This document shows, piece after piece, positions 17,814 to 26,984 of a stretch of 64,000 nt of DNA. The notes under the pieces are model-generated. The model worked only from the letters and a program-made list of their open reading frames with translations, had not been told where the DNA came from and made no database searches. Origin of the DNA: Ancylobacter amanitiformis (GTDB lineage Bacteria; Pseudomonadota; Alphaproteobacteria; Rhizobiales; Xanthobacteraceae). The stretch covers positions 124,001 through 188,000 of the forward strand of contig NZ_JAUSVR010000002.1 in assembly GCF_030814815.1 (NCBI RefSeq), written 5' to 3'. The stretch's first letter is position 1. Each line of letters starts with the position of its first letter. Both the position numbers and the translations under genes were made by a program.

Positions 17814-20800
17814 TCACTCGGCCGGGGTGGGGGCGGGCGTCGCCTCCGGCACGGGACGGGCGGTGAGCCGGGCCTGCAGCCGCGCGAGATAGAGATAGAC
17901 TACCGGCGTCGTGTAGAGGGTGAGCACCTGGCTCAGCGCGAGGCCGCCGACCATGGCGAAGCCGAGCGGCTGGCGCAGCTCGGATCCCGTGCCGGTTCCC
18001 AGCATCAACGGCACGCCGGCCAGCAGCGCCGCCAGCGTGGTCATCAGGATCGGCCGGAAGCGCAGCCGGCAGGCCTCGGTTATCGCCTCCTCCGGGCTCA
18101 TGCCACGGTCGCGCTCGCCGGCAATGGCGAAGTCCACCAGCATGATGCCGTTCTTCTTCACGATGCCGATCAGCAGGATAATGCCGATAATGCCGATCAC
18201 CGAGAGGTCGAACCCGCCCGCCCACAGCGCCAGCAGCGCGCCGATGCCGGCCGAGGGCAGCGTCGACAGGATGGTCAGGGGGTGGATGTAGCTTTCATAG
18301 AGCACGCCGAGGATGACATAGACCGCGAACAGCGCCGCCGCGATCAGCGCCGGCTCGCTGGCCAGCGCACTCTGGAACACCTGCGCGCTGCCCTGGAAGC
18401 TGCCCGACAGCGTCGAGGGCGCGCCCAGCTCGGCCGAGGCGGCATTGATCACCTGCACGGCCTGACCCAGCGAGACGCCGGGCTTGAGGTTGAAGGAGAA
18501 TGTCGCCGCCGGGAACTGCGCCTGATGCGAGACCGAGAGCGGCCCGACCGTCTTGGAATCGATGGTGACGAGGGTCGACAGCGGGATGGCCTGGCCCGAA
18601 ATCGGCGACTTCACATAGATCTGGTCCAGCGAGCCGATATGCTTCTGCAAGTCCGGCGTCGCCTCGATGATGACGGCGTAGGAATCCAGCTGGGTGAAAT
18701 ACTGCGCCGCCTGGCGCTGGCCGAAGGCGTCGTTGAGCGTGGCGTCGATCACCGCCGGCTGGATGCCGAACCGCGCCGCGCGGTCACGGTCGATGGTGAT
18801 CTTGAGCTGCGGCGCGCTGCCCTGCTGGTCGCTCGACACGTCGGTCAGTTCGGGCATCTGCCGCAGCCGGGCGAGCAGCTTCGGCGCCCAGACGTCCAGC
18901 TCGTCGAGGTCGACATCGGTGAGCGTGTACTGATACAGGGCGCGCGAAATGCGCCCGCCGACCGTGATGTCCTGCGAGGGCTGGAGAAACACCGTCGCCC
19001 CGCCCACGCCGTTCAGCTTGGGCCGCAGCCGGGCGATGACCTCGGAGGCGGAGGCGTCGCGCGCCTCGCGTGGCTTCAGCGCGATGAAGAAGCGGCCGGT
19101 ATTGGTGGTGGACGCGCCGCCCGAGCCGAGCACCGAGCCGAACGCGGCCACGGCCGGATCCTGGGCGATGACCTCGCCGAGCGCCTGCTGCAGGCGCTTC
19201 ATCTGCTCGGGTGAGACATCCTGCGCGGCTTCCGACAGGCCGGTGAGGATGCCGATATCCTGCGTGGGAAAGAAGCCCTTGGGCACCACCACGAACAGCC
19301 AGCCGGTGATCGCGACGGAGGCGAAGAACACCATCAGCGTGACGAAGCGGTAGCGCATCGCGATCCGCAGCGTCGCCACGTAGAAGGCGAGGATACCGTC
19401 GAAGCCGGCTTCGATCACCCGGTACAGCCATCCATGCGTGTGCGCCGGCGGCTTCAGGAAACGCGAGCACAGCATCGGCGTCAGCGTCAGCGACACCAGC
19501 GCCGACACCGCGATGGCGGCGGTGACGGTGAGGGCGAATTCACGGAACAGCCGGCCGACAATGCCGCCCATCAGCAGCAGCGGGATGAATACCGCCACCA
19601 GCGAGAGGCTGATGGACAGCACGGTGAAGCCGATCTCCCGCGCGCCCTTCATGGCCGCGCTATAGGCGGGCTCGCCGTCCTCCATGTAGCGCACGATGTT
19701 CTCGACCACGACGATGGCGTCGTCCACCACGAAGCCGACGGCGATGGTCAGCGCCATCAGCGACAGGTTATCGAGACTGAAGCCGAGCGCGTACATCACC
19801 GCCGCGCTGCCCGCCAGCGACAGCACCACCACGAGGGCGGGAATGAGCGTCGCGCGCAGATTGCGCAGGAACAGCAGGATGATCATCACCACCAGGCCGA
19901 TGGTGAGCGCGAGGGTGAACTGCACGTCCTCGACCGCGGCGCGAATGGTCGTGGTGCGGTCGATCACCGTGTCGATGGTCATGCCGGCGGGAATGATGCC
20001 GTCGAGCCGCGGCAGGGTCGCCTTGATGGCGTCGACCGTCTCGATGACGTTGGCGCCCGGCTGCTTGAACACCAGCAGCACCACGGCGTGCTTCTCGCCG
20101 CTCCAGGCCGCCACGTTGACGTTTTCCGCTCCCTCGATCGCGTGGCCGACATCGCGCACCTTGATCGGCGCGCCATTGCGATAGGCGAGGATCACGTCGT
20201 CATAATCGGCCGCCTTCAGGATCTGGTCGTTGGCGGCGATGGTGAAGCTGCGCACCGTGCCGTTGATCGATCCCTTGGCCGCCTCGGCGGTGGAGGCGGC
20301 CAGCGTCGTGCGCACATCCTCGAAGGTCAGCCCGCTGGCGGAGAGCCGCGCGGGGTCCAGCTGCACGCGGATGGCCGGCTTCTGCTCGCCGCCGATCACC
20401 ACCTGCGCCACGCCCTGCACCTGCGAGAGCCGCTGTGCCAGCACGTTGTCGGCGATGTCGTCCACCTGCGTCATCGGCATGGTGTCGGAGCGGGCGGCCA
20501 GGATCATGATCGGGCTATCGGCCGGATTGACCTTGCGATAGCTCGGCGGCGAGGTGAGATCGTCCGGCAGCTGCCGCAGCGCGGCGGTGATGGCCGCCTG
20601 CACGTCCTGCGCCGCCGCGTCGATATTGCGGGAGAGTTCGAATTGCAGCGTGATGGACGTGGAGCCCAGTGTCGAGGACGAGGTCATCTGGTCGAGGCCG
20701 GAGATCTGGCCGAAGCGCCGCTCCAGCGGCGAGGCCACCGCCGAGGCCATGGTATCCGGGCTCGCCCCCGGCAGGCTGGCCGAGACCTGGATGGTGGGAA

Positions 20801-20924
20801 AGTCCACCTGCGGCAGCGGCGCCACCGGCAGCAGCGGATAGGCGACCACGCCGAGCAGCGCCAGCGCCGCCATCATCAGCGAGGTGGCGATGGGGCGTTC
20901 GATGAAGGGGGCGGAAATGTTCAC
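17814..20924 (-). CDS. RND efflux transporter, MdtB/MdtC-like
   Basis: This 1036-residue inner-membrane pump has the family start MNISAPFIERPIATSLMMAAL (GTG codon at 20924), two large periplasmic loops, and twelve membrane segments. The proton-relay aspartates are in VGFVVDDAIVVVEN near residue 405. DTMASAVASPLERRFGQISGLDQM near residue 60 points to the MdtB/MdtC (multidrug, bile salt or metal-linked) subgroup of HAE-RND pumps. It forms an operon with the adaptor at 21005-22219, 80 bases upstream. No outer-membrane channel gene is present in the window, so it would use one encoded elsewhere. Confidence 0.9.
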   Translation of the reverse strand: MNISAPFIERPIATSLMMAALALLGVVAYPLLPVAPLPQVDFPTIQVSASLPGASPDTMASAVASPLERRFGQISGLDQMTSSSTLGSTSITLQFELSRNIDAAAQDVQAAITAALRQLPDDLTSPPSYRKVNPADSPIMILAARSDTMPMTQVDDIADNVLAQRLSQVQGVAQVVIGGEQKPAIRVQLDPARLSASGLTFEDVRTTLAASTAEAAKGSINGTVRSFTIAANDQILKAADYDDVILAYRNGAPIKVRDVGHAIEGAENVNVAAWSGEKHAVVLLVFKQPGANVIETVDAIKATLPRLDGIIPAGMTIDTVIDRTTTIRAAVEDVQFTLALTIGLVVMIILLFLRNLRATLIPALVVVLSLAGSAAVMYALGFSLDNLSLMALTIAVGFVVDDAIVVVENIVRYMEDGEPAYSAAMKGAREIGFTVLSISLSLVAVFIPLLLMGGIVGRLFREFALTVTAAIAVSALVSLTLTPMLCSRFLKPPAHTHGWLYRVIEAGFDGILAFYVATLRIAMRYRFVTLMVFFASVAITGWLFVVVPKGFFPTQDIGILTGLSEAAQDVSPEQMKRLQQALGEVIAQDPAVAAFGSVLGSGGASTTNTGRFFIALKPREARDASASEVIARLRPKLNGVGGATVFLQPSQDITVGGRISRALYQYTLTDVDLDELDVWAPKLLARLRQMPELTDVSSDQQGSAPQLKITIDRDRAARFGIQPAVIDATLNDAFGQRQAAQYFTQLDSYAVIIEATPDLQKHIGSLDQIYVKSPISGQAIPLSTLVTIDSKTVGPLSVSHQAQFPAATFSFNLKPGVSLGQAVQVINAASAELGAPSTLSGSFQGSAQVFQSALASEPALIAAALFAVYVILGVLYESYIHPLTILSTLPSAGIGALLALWAGGFDLSVIGIIGIILLIGIVKKNGIMLVDFAIAGERDRGMSPEEAITEACRLRFRPILMTTLAALLAGVPLMLGTGTGSELRQPLGFAMVGGLALSQVLTLYTTPVVYLYLARLQARLTARPVPEATPAPTPAE

Positions 20925-21004
20925 GACGCTGTCCTCGGCACCCGGCTCTGGGCGGTTGATCTAAAGCGCTGTCTTCACGCGAACGCGTGTCGGGCGAGCC
21001 CGAG

Positions 21005-22219
21005 TCAGGGGCTTGTCTTGACAGTGCCGTCCTCGGCGAGGTGTTCGCGGCCGGCCTCCTTCTGGCTGTCGCCGCTGATCGCCACCTTCACGTTGGGACG
21101 CAGCCGGTACTGGCCCTCGGTCACCACCCTGTCGCCGGCATCCAGCCCCTTGGTCACGACCGCGACGCCGTCGGCGACCTGGCCGGTCTCGATCGGCTTC
21201 ACGCCGGCCGTGCCGCTCTCGCCCACCACCCAGGCGAACAGCCCGTCCGGCCCGCGCTGCACGGCGGCGACCGGCACGGTGAGCGCATCCCTCACCGTGT
21301 CGACCGCGAGCAGCACATGCACGAAGCCGCCGGGCCACAGCCGCTCGTCATCATTGGGGAAAACCGCCTTGAGCCGCAGGGTCGCCGTGCCGGCATCCAC
21401 GAGATTGTCGATGACGGTCAATTTGCCGGTGCCGAGCACGCCGCCATCGTCGCGGGCGGCGGTGACGGTCACGGCGCCCCGCGCCTGCGCGTTCTTCACG
21501 GCGTCGAGATCCTTCTCCGGCAGGGAGAAGATCACCGATACCGGCCTGAGGGCGGTAAGCACGGCGATGGGTGTGGTGTCGCTGGTATGGACGAGATTGC
21601 CGGGGTCGATCTGGCGCAGGCCCATCCGCCCGTCCACCGGGGCTGTGACGCTGGTGTAGTCGAGATTGGCCTGCGCGGTTTCGATGGCGGCGTCGTCGGC
21701 GGCGATCGAGGCCTTCAGCTGGTCGACCGTGGCCTGCTGCTGGTCCACCGACTGCCGGCTGGCGTAATCCTTCTGCACCAGCTGGGTGTAGCGGGAGAGA
21801 TCGGCCTCGGCGCCGTGCAACTGGGCCTCGTCCTTGGCCTTGGCGGCGCGGGCCTGATCGAGGCTCGCGCGGGCGAGGCGCGGGTCGAGCGTGGCCAGCA
21901 CGTCGCCCGCCTTCACGTTCTGCCCTTCAGTGAAGTTGACCGATTGCAGCGTGCCGTCGACCCGGGCGTGGATGTTGACGGTCTGCGAGGCCTGCACCGT
22001 GCCGAGCCCGTTGAGCACGACCGGAACATCCCGCCGCTCCACCGGCGCGACATTGACGCGCACGGTCTGCGACCGGGGAGCGGCCGCCGCCGCGGGCTGC
22101 GCGGCATTGGCGCGGTTCTCGCGCCAGAGATAGGCGCCGCCGGCGCAGGCCAGAACGGCCCCCATGATCAATGGAACGGCAAGGCGCCCCCGCCGCGAGG
22201 CACTCTGTGCAGTTTCCAT
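21005..22219 (-). CDS. RND efflux periplasmic adaptor, MdtA-like
   Basis: This adaptor of about 404 residues has a basic start, one membrane anchor (about residues 12-30), then the barrel-sandwich/lipoyl half GTVQASQTVNIHARVDGTL. A coiled-coil hairpin rich in Ala, Gln and Asp follows, then the second half YTSVTAPVDGRMG and a beta-barrel. The frame is open to 22264. The ATG at 22219 is preferred because GCGGAG lies at the right distance upstream and the anchor then follows directly. It links the RND pump to an outer-membrane channel. Confidence 0.88.
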   Translation of the reverse strand: METAQSASRRGRLAVPLIMGAVLACAGGAYLWRENRANAAQPAAAAAPRSQTVRVNVAPVERRDVPVVLNGLGTVQASQTVNIHARVDGTLQSVNFTEGQNVKAGDVLATLDPRLARASLDQARAAKAKDEAQLHGAEADLSRYTQLVQKDYASRQSVDQQQATVDQLKASIAADDAAIETAQANLDYTSVTAPVDGRMGLRQIDPGNLVHTSDTTPIAVLTALRPVSVIFSLPEKDLDAVKNAQARGAVTVTAARDDGGVLGTGKLTVIDNLVDAGTATLRLKAVFPNDDERLWPGGFVHVLLAVDTVRDALTVPVAAVQRGPDGLFAWVVGESGTAGVKPIETGQVADGVAVVTKGLDAGDRVVTEGQYRLRPNVKVAISGDSQKEAGREHLAEDGTVKTSP

Positions 22220-22308
22220 CGTCACACTCCGCTGGCAGTCCGGACAATTCCCCTCATTGTGCACCGCAAACCCGCGGTTTCCTCATTAAATCTTGTTTAG
22301 TCGCAGTA

Positions 22309-22320
22309 CCTTACGTAAGG
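22309..22320. promoter_or_regulatory. Palindrome upstream of the RND operon
   Basis: CCTTACGTAAGG is a perfect 12-bp palindrome in a locally AT-rich patch, 90 bases before the adaptor start and 19 bases after the end of the phosphodiesterase gene. TetR-family repressors of efflux pumps often bind such TTAC/GTAA dyads. No tetR gene lies in the window. Confidence 0.45.
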
Positions 22321-22338
22321 CGTCCGTCGCGCGGGCGG

Positions 22339-23097
22339 TCATCCCCAATCCCGTACCGGAAACTCGTGCGGGTGCACGGTGACACTGCCGCCGCTCGCCA
22401 GGATGACGGCATAGGCCGGCGATTCGAAGCTGACCGCGTACGGGCCGGTGAAGGTGAGTGCCGACTGGTGGTTGGTGCCCCGCAGCGTCGAGAAGGGAAT
22501 GCCGCCCCAGCTGCCATTGGCCAGCCGGTGCACGTGGCCGGCGAAGATGTGCCGCACATTGTGGTGCCGCCGCAGCACCTCCATGAGCCGGCCGGCTTCC
22601 GCGAGGCAGGTGTCGTCGAGCGCGGGCACGCCGATCGGGCAGGGCGGGTGATGCAGGAACATCAGCACATGGTCGGCATCGGCGAGGCGGGCATCGAGCC
22701 AGTCGAGGCGGGCGCCGCACAGCCGGCCCTCGATGCGTCCGGGCTCCAGCGTGTCGAGCAGCACGATCCGCATGCCGTCAATGTCGACGAAGGAATGGGC
22801 GAAGCCGTCCGGGTCGAGCGCCTCGGAAAACACCGCTCCGAACGCCGCGCGCGCGTCGTGATTGCCGAGCATCAGCCGGAAGGGCGGGACAAGTGCCTCC
22901 AGGCGCTCGCCCAGCGCGGCATAGGCCGCCGGTTCGCCGTCATTGGTCAGGTCGCCCGAGAACACGACGAGGTCGGCATCGGCATGATGGAGGTTGAGAT
23001 CGACGATGCAGTCCTCAAGCCGGTCCAGCGGGTCGCTGCCGAATAGCGGCTCGCCGGGCGTGACGAGGTGAAGGTCGCTGACCTGGATGATCTTCAT
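22339..23097 (-). CDS. Calcineurin-like metallophosphodiesterase
   Basis: This 252-residue class III phosphodiesterase has all dimetal motifs in order: SDLHL (residues 7-11), GDLTNDGEP, LGNHDAR, LHHPP, and GHVHR. The closest well-known relatives are CpdA-type cyclic nucleotide and glycerophosphodiester phosphodiesterases. The ATG at 23097 overlaps the stop of the upstream IMPase gene by 4 bases, so the enzyme is co-translated with the ABC operon. This suggests that its substrate is imported rather than cAMP. The frame is open to 23148 but the conserved fold begins at 23097. Confidence 0.85.
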   Translation of the reverse strand: MKIIQVSDLHLVTPGEPLFGSDPLDRLEDCIVDLNLHHADADLVVFSGDLTNDGEPAAYAALGERLEALVPPFRLMLGNHDARAAFGAVFSEALDPDGFAHSFVDIDGMRIVLLDTLEPGRIEGRLCGARLDWLDARLADADHVLMFLHHPPCPIGVPALDDTCLAEAGRLMEVLRRHHNVRHIFAGHVHRLANGSWGGIPFSTLRGTNHQSALTFTGPYAVSFESPAYAVILASGGSVTVHPHEFPVRDWG

Positions 23098-23906
23098 GCC
23101 AGAGCCTCCATCCGGGCGGCCTCGATCAGGCCGAGCAGATCCTCGCACAGCTGCGGTGCACAGCCGATGACAGGCCCGCCCGCCGCAAGATCCCCACTGG
23201 CGGCGAAATCATGGGTCCAGCCGCCGGCCTCGCGGATGAGCAGCAGCCCGGCGAGGCAGTCCCACGCGTGCATGTGCGGCTCGTAATAGGCGGCGAGCCG
23301 CCCGCAGGCGACATGCGCGAGGCTGAGCGCGCCCGAGCCGCCGCGCACGAACATGCCCCCGGCTTCCAATAGCCGCCTGATGACGGCGGCGATCAACTGC
23401 GCGGGCACGCGGAAACTGGCGCCGACCGACGTAAGGCCGTGCCGCAGGTCGGTGCGCGTATCGACGCGGATCGGGCGGCCATTGAGCGTGGCCCCCGCGC
23501 CATGCACGGCGATGAACGTTTCCTGCGCGTTCGGGTCGAGGATGAAGCCGGCCACCGTGCGTCCGCGCTCCACCAGCGCCAGCGCGACGCACCAGTTGGC
23601 GATGCCATGGACGAAGCAGCTGGTGCCGTCGATCGGATCCAGCACCCAGACGAAATCCGAGCGCGCGGGCGCGGTGCCCGATTCCTCGCCGAGGAAGCCG
23701 TCCTCGGGAAAGGCCTGCGCGAGGCGGCCGCGCACCAGCTGTTCCACCGCGCGGTCGGCGATGCTGACCACGTCCTGACCATTGGCCTTGGCCTCCACCG
23801 CCAGCGATTCCACTTCAGCGAAATAGGCAAGCGCGCGGGTGCCCGCCTCGGCGAGGATGGCGTGCGCGGCCTCGATCCGCGCGGTGAGATGGGCGGGAGC
23901 GTTCAC
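23094..23906 (-). CDS. Inositol-monophosphatase-family phosphatase
   Basis: This 270-residue protein has the IMPase motifs FLGEESG (metal-binding glutamates), WVLDPIDGTSCFVHG (the DPIDGT motif) and HAWDCLAGLLLIREAGG (the WD motif) in the right order. Family enzymes hydrolyse inositol-1-phosphate, histidinol phosphate, fructose bisphosphate or 3'-phosphoadenosine nucleotides with magnesium. It starts at a GTG overlapping the LacI gene stop (GTGA) and ends overlapping the phosphodiesterase start. It would remove the phosphate left after diester cleavage. Confidence 0.87.
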   Translation of the reverse strand: MNAPAHLTARIEAAHAILAEAGTRALAYFAEVESLAVEAKANGQDVVSIADRAVEQLVRGRLAQAFPEDGFLGEESGTAPARSDFVWVLDPIDGTSCFVHGIANWCVALALVERGRTVAGFILDPNAQETFIAVHGAGATLNGRPIRVDTRTDLRHGLTSVGASFRVPAQLIAAVIRRLLEAGGMFVRGGSGALSLAHVACGRLAAYYEPHMHAWDCLAGLLLIREAGGWTHDFAASGDLAAGGPVIGCAPQLCEDLLGLIEAARMEALA

Positions 23907-25033
23907 GGGCAGGCTCCGATGAGGCTGTCGTCGGCGGCGAGGATGTCGACCTGCGGCGCCTCGACATGCGAGGCGGCGGCGCAGGTGGTGGTGCGCGCGA
24001 TGAACACCGCGTCGAGCCGGGCGGTGGAAGGGGATGCGCCGGGGTCGGCGATACGGCGGTCGAGATGGGCGATGGCCTGCGCGGCGATCCGCGCCGGGTC
24101 CTGCCGGAACGTGCTGAGCCCATAGGCGCCCCAGCTCGCTTCGGGGATGTCGTCGAAGCCGATGACCGCGAGATCACGCGGAATGGCGAGGCCGAAGCGC
24201 CCGCGCGCGGCGTCCATCAGCCCGAAGGCGACGAGATCGTTGACACAGAACACCGCTTCCGGCCGTCCCGCCCGGGCGAGCATCGCCTCCGCCACCTCCT
24301 GCCCGCCGGCATAGTCGGTATCGGCGCCGCGCAGGATGGTGATGTCGGCGCCGAGCTGCCGGGCCTCCTGCGCGAAGGCAAGCTCGCGCTCGGTGATGCT
24401 GGGCGTGCCCGATTGCGAGCCGGCAAAGCCGAGGCGGCGGAAGCCCTGGGCGAAGAACAGCCGGGCGGCCAGCCGCGCGGCCCCCGCATTGTCGATCTTC
24501 ACATGATCGCAGCCCGGCTCGGACCGGCCGATCGACACCAGCGCATGGCCGTTCTGGCGCGCCGTCTCCACCAGCGAGGCGGGCGGCGAGCCGGACAGGA
24601 TGATGGTCGCCTCCGCGCGATAGCCGAACAGCGCCGCCTGCGCGGCCTGCAGTTCCGCGTCGGAATGGCCGGTATTGATGACGACGGGAACATTGCCGCG
24701 CCGGATAAGGGCCCCGGTCAGCGCCGCCACCAGATGCGCGCGGAAGCCGACCTCGGGCTTTGTCACGACGAGCCCGACCAGCCGGCTGCGATTGGCCAGC
24801 AGGCCGCGCGCGAGGTCGTTGACCTGGTAGCCCAGCTCGGCGGCGGCGTGCATCACCTTCTCCCGCGTTTTCACGGCGATGCTGGCACCCGGCGTGAAGG
24901 CGCGCGAGACCGCCGAGCGCGAGACGCCGGCCAGTTCCGCCACCTGCTGGGCGCTGACGAAACGCCGGGCCGCCGCGGCCTCATCCGAGAATGGCGTTTC
25001 TGAAACGGGGAGGGGAGGGTTCGGGTTTTTCAC
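23903..25033 (-). CDS. LacI-family transcriptional regulator
   Basis: This 376-residue regulator has an N-terminal extension of about 30 residues, then a LacI helix-turn-helix VSAQQVAELAGVSRSAVSRAF, hinge LARGLLANRSRLVGLVV, and a periplasmic-binding-like effector domain ending in ARTTTC. The GTG start at 25033 overlaps the permease stop, so the regulator is embedded in the operon it probably controls. A perfect LacI-like palindrome lies at 29338-29353 just ahead of the first gene. The effector is unknown but should relate to the imported phosphorylated compound. Confidence 0.87.
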   Translation of the reverse strand: MKNPNPPLPVSETPFSDEAAAARRFVSAQQVAELAGVSRSAVSRAFTPGASIAVKTREKVMHAAAELGYQVNDLARGLLANRSRLVGLVVTKPEVGFRAHLVAALTGALIRRGNVPVVINTGHSDAELQAAQAALFGYRAEATIILSGSPPASLVETARQNGHALVSIGRSEPGCDHVKIDNAGAARLAARLFFAQGFRRLGFAGSQSGTPSITERELAFAQEARQLGADITILRGADTDYAGGQEVAEAMLARAGRPEAVFCVNDLVAFGLMDAARGRFGLAIPRDLAVIGFDDIPEASWGAYGLSTFRQDPARIAAQAIAHLDRRIADPGASPSTARLDAVFIARTTTCAAASHVEAPQVDILAADDSLIGACP

Positions 25034-25875
25034 TGGCCGACCTTCGCGAGCACGTCGGATTTGAGAAAGCGTTCCACCACCAGCATGAAGCCGATGGAGG
25101 GAACGAGCAGCAGCAGCGCGCTGATCGAGGCGATCTGGTAATTGCCGCCGGCTCCGGCCGAATAGAGCAGCAAAGGCAGCATGTTCACATCCGGCGCGCC
25201 GACGAAGTAGCTGCCGGTGAACTCGTCCAGCGATTCCAGGAATACGAAGATCGCGCTGGCCAGCAGGCCGGGCGCGGCGAGCGGCAGCGTGACGTCGAGG
25301 AAGGCCCGCAGCGCCCCGGCGCCGATCGAGCGCGCCGCCTGTTCGAGCTCGCGATCGACGGCGGCAAAGGCGGCGGTGGCGATCCACACGGCAAAGACGA
25401 GGCCATGGGTGACATGCACCAGCACCACGCCCGCGACCGTGCCGTTGAGGCCGATCTGATAGAATAGCCGCGCGACGTTCACATAGACCGGCAGGTTGGG
25501 AAAGGCCTGAGGAACGAGGAAGGCGATGAGGATCAGCGCCCGGCACGGCAGCTTGAGGCGCGCCAGCGCATAGCCCGCCGGTATCGCGAGGGCGAGCGAG
25601 ACCAGCACGGTGAGGCTCGCCACCAGCAGGCTGTTGCCGAGCGATTCCATCGCATTGCCGCGCGGCGCGAAGACCCGGGCCCAGTAACTGAAGCCGTAGT
25701 CGATGGGCAGCGCATGGGGAAAGTACCAGCGCTCGGCCACGGTCCACAGCACGAGATTGGCCAGCGGGCCGAAGATGACGAAGGCCAGCAGCCCGAGAAC
25801 GAGCCCGCGCGGGATCCACCACAGGTCCAGCGTCGGGCCGGAGCGCCGGAGGAGGGAGGAGGCGAGCAGGGTCAT
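25030..25875 (-). CDS. ABC transporter permease (second)
   Basis: This 281-residue inner-membrane permease has about six spans. The coupling-helix (EAA) region reads EQAARSIGAGALRAFLDVTLPLAAPGL, typical of the PotC/ThiP/AfuB-like importer class. The ATG at 25873-25875 overlaps the stop of the first permease. Much longer upstream open frame is a shadow of that permease. Confidence 0.86.
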   Translation of the reverse strand: MTLLASSLLRRSGPTLDLWWIPRGLVLGLLAFVIFGPLANLVLWTVAERWYFPHALPIDYGFSYWARVFAPRGNAMESLGNSLLVASLTVLVSLALAIPAGYALARLKLPCRALILIAFLVPQAFPNLPVYVNVARLFYQIGLNGTVAGVVLVHVTHGLVFAVWIATAAFAAVDRELEQAARSIGAGALRAFLDVTLPLAAPGLLASAIFVFLESLDEFTGSYFVGAPDVNMLPLLLYSAGAGGNYQIASISALLLLVPSIGFMLVVERFLKSDVLAKVGQ

Positions 25876-26693
25876 GCGCGCTCCCTCACGCTGTGGCGCA
25901 GATAGACGATCGCCGCGCAGGCGCTGATGGCGAGCGAGACGAGGCCAAGCGCGTTGGCCACGCCATAATCGCCATAGGCATTGATGCGGAAGGCGATGTC
26001 GGCGGTGATCATGGTCGGCGACTGGGCGTTGATCATCAGCGGAACCGACAGCACCGACATCATGGTGACGAAGGACAGCACCAGCGACACCATCAGCGTG
26101 GTCGCCACCTGCGGCACCAGGATCTCGATGAGGATGCGCGCCCGCGAGGCGCCCAGATTGCGCGCGGCCTCCAGGGTGCCGCGGTCCACCGAGGCCATGG
26201 CGCCGGCCACCAGCAGGGCGACGAACGGTGTCTGCTTCCACACGAAGGCGATGACGATGCCGCGCCAGTCGAGAAAGCTGGTGGCGTCGAGCGGGGTGAT
26301 GAGGCCGGCGCCGATCAGTACATTGTTCATCAGCCCGTTGCGGGCGAGGAAGGTGCGCAGCACCTGCCCGACCACGATGAAGGGAATGAACATCGGCCAG
26401 CGGTAGAGCCAGCGCAGGATCGCGACCGCGCGGGGGTTTTCGCCGAGCGTGAGATAGCCGCCGATGGCGATGGCGAAGGCTCCGATCAGCGCGGTCGACA
26501 GGCTGACGATCAGCACGGTGAAGACGATGTCCGGGGTGTAGAGCGCGAAGGTCTTGACGAAATTGCCGAGGCCGAAGCCGTCCGCCACCACGAACGCCCC
26601 CACCACCGAGGCGGCGAGCGGCACCACGAACAGCAGCACGATCACCGCCAGCGCAGGCAGGACGAGCAGCAGTCCGAGGAGGGGGAGGGGCAT
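25872..26693 (-). CDS. ABC transporter permease (first)
   Basis: This 273-residue permease starts MPLPLLGLLLVLPALAVIVLLF and has the EAA-type loop LEAARNLGASRARILIEILVPQVATTL near residue 185. With the permease at 25030 it forms the heterodimeric channel. A GGGGGAGGGG ribosome site precedes the ATG. The 290-base gap upstream to the binding-protein gene holds a large inverted repeat. Confidence 0.86.
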   Translation of the reverse strand: MPLPLLGLLLVLPALAVIVLLFVVPLAASVVGAFVVADGFGLGNFVKTFALYTPDIVFTVLIVSLSTALIGAFAIAIGGYLTLGENPRAVAILRWLYRWPMFIPFIVVGQVLRTFLARNGLMNNVLIGAGLITPLDATSFLDWRGIVIAFVWKQTPFVALLVAGAMASVDRGTLEAARNLGASRARILIEILVPQVATTLMVSLVLSFVTMMSVLSVPLMINAQSPTMITADIAFRINAYGDYGVANALGLVSLAISACAAIVYLRHSVRERA

Positions 26694-26749
26694 GGCGGGT
26701 TTCTTGAGAGGGGTGGGTTGGAACGGTGGAATTCCGAGCCACAGAGGAT

Positions 26750-26885
26750 ATTGCCGAAGAGTTTTGCGCTGGGTCCCGGCTCTGCGCTCCGGCTTCGCCT
26801 TCGCTGGTCCGGGACACACTGTTTCCCGGACAAGTTGCGCGCAGCGCAGCGCCGATCCGGGACCCAGGAGAGACTCTTCGGCAAT
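26750..26885. repeat. Large inverted repeat between binding-protein and permease genes
   Basis: ATTGCCGAAGAGT at 26750-26762 is mirrored by its complement at 26873-26885. Just inside, CTGGGTCCCGG is mirrored by CCGGGACCCAG. The interior has further palindromic pieces (CTCTGCGCTCCGG, GCAGCGCAGCGCCGATCCGGGA) that recur at 34893-34982. It looks like a composite REP-type element. In this position it may cause the usual drop in expression from the binding-protein gene to the permease genes. Confidence 0.75.
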
Positions 26886-26984
26886 AGCCTCGTTGGCTCG
26901 CCAATACGGACGGGACGCTCAAGAGGGGGAGGTGCATGGTCGCACCTCCCCGAAACGCCGATACGCAGGCATGAGCGAGCTAGC

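Noticed and set aside
20960-20992. Partial resemblance to the dispersed repeat (CTTCACGCGAAC)
   Set aside because: Too short and the rest of the core is absent.
25876-26937. Extended N-terminus of the second permease frame
   Set aside because: That part is an off-frame reading of the first permease gene; the real start overlaps its stop at 25872-25875.
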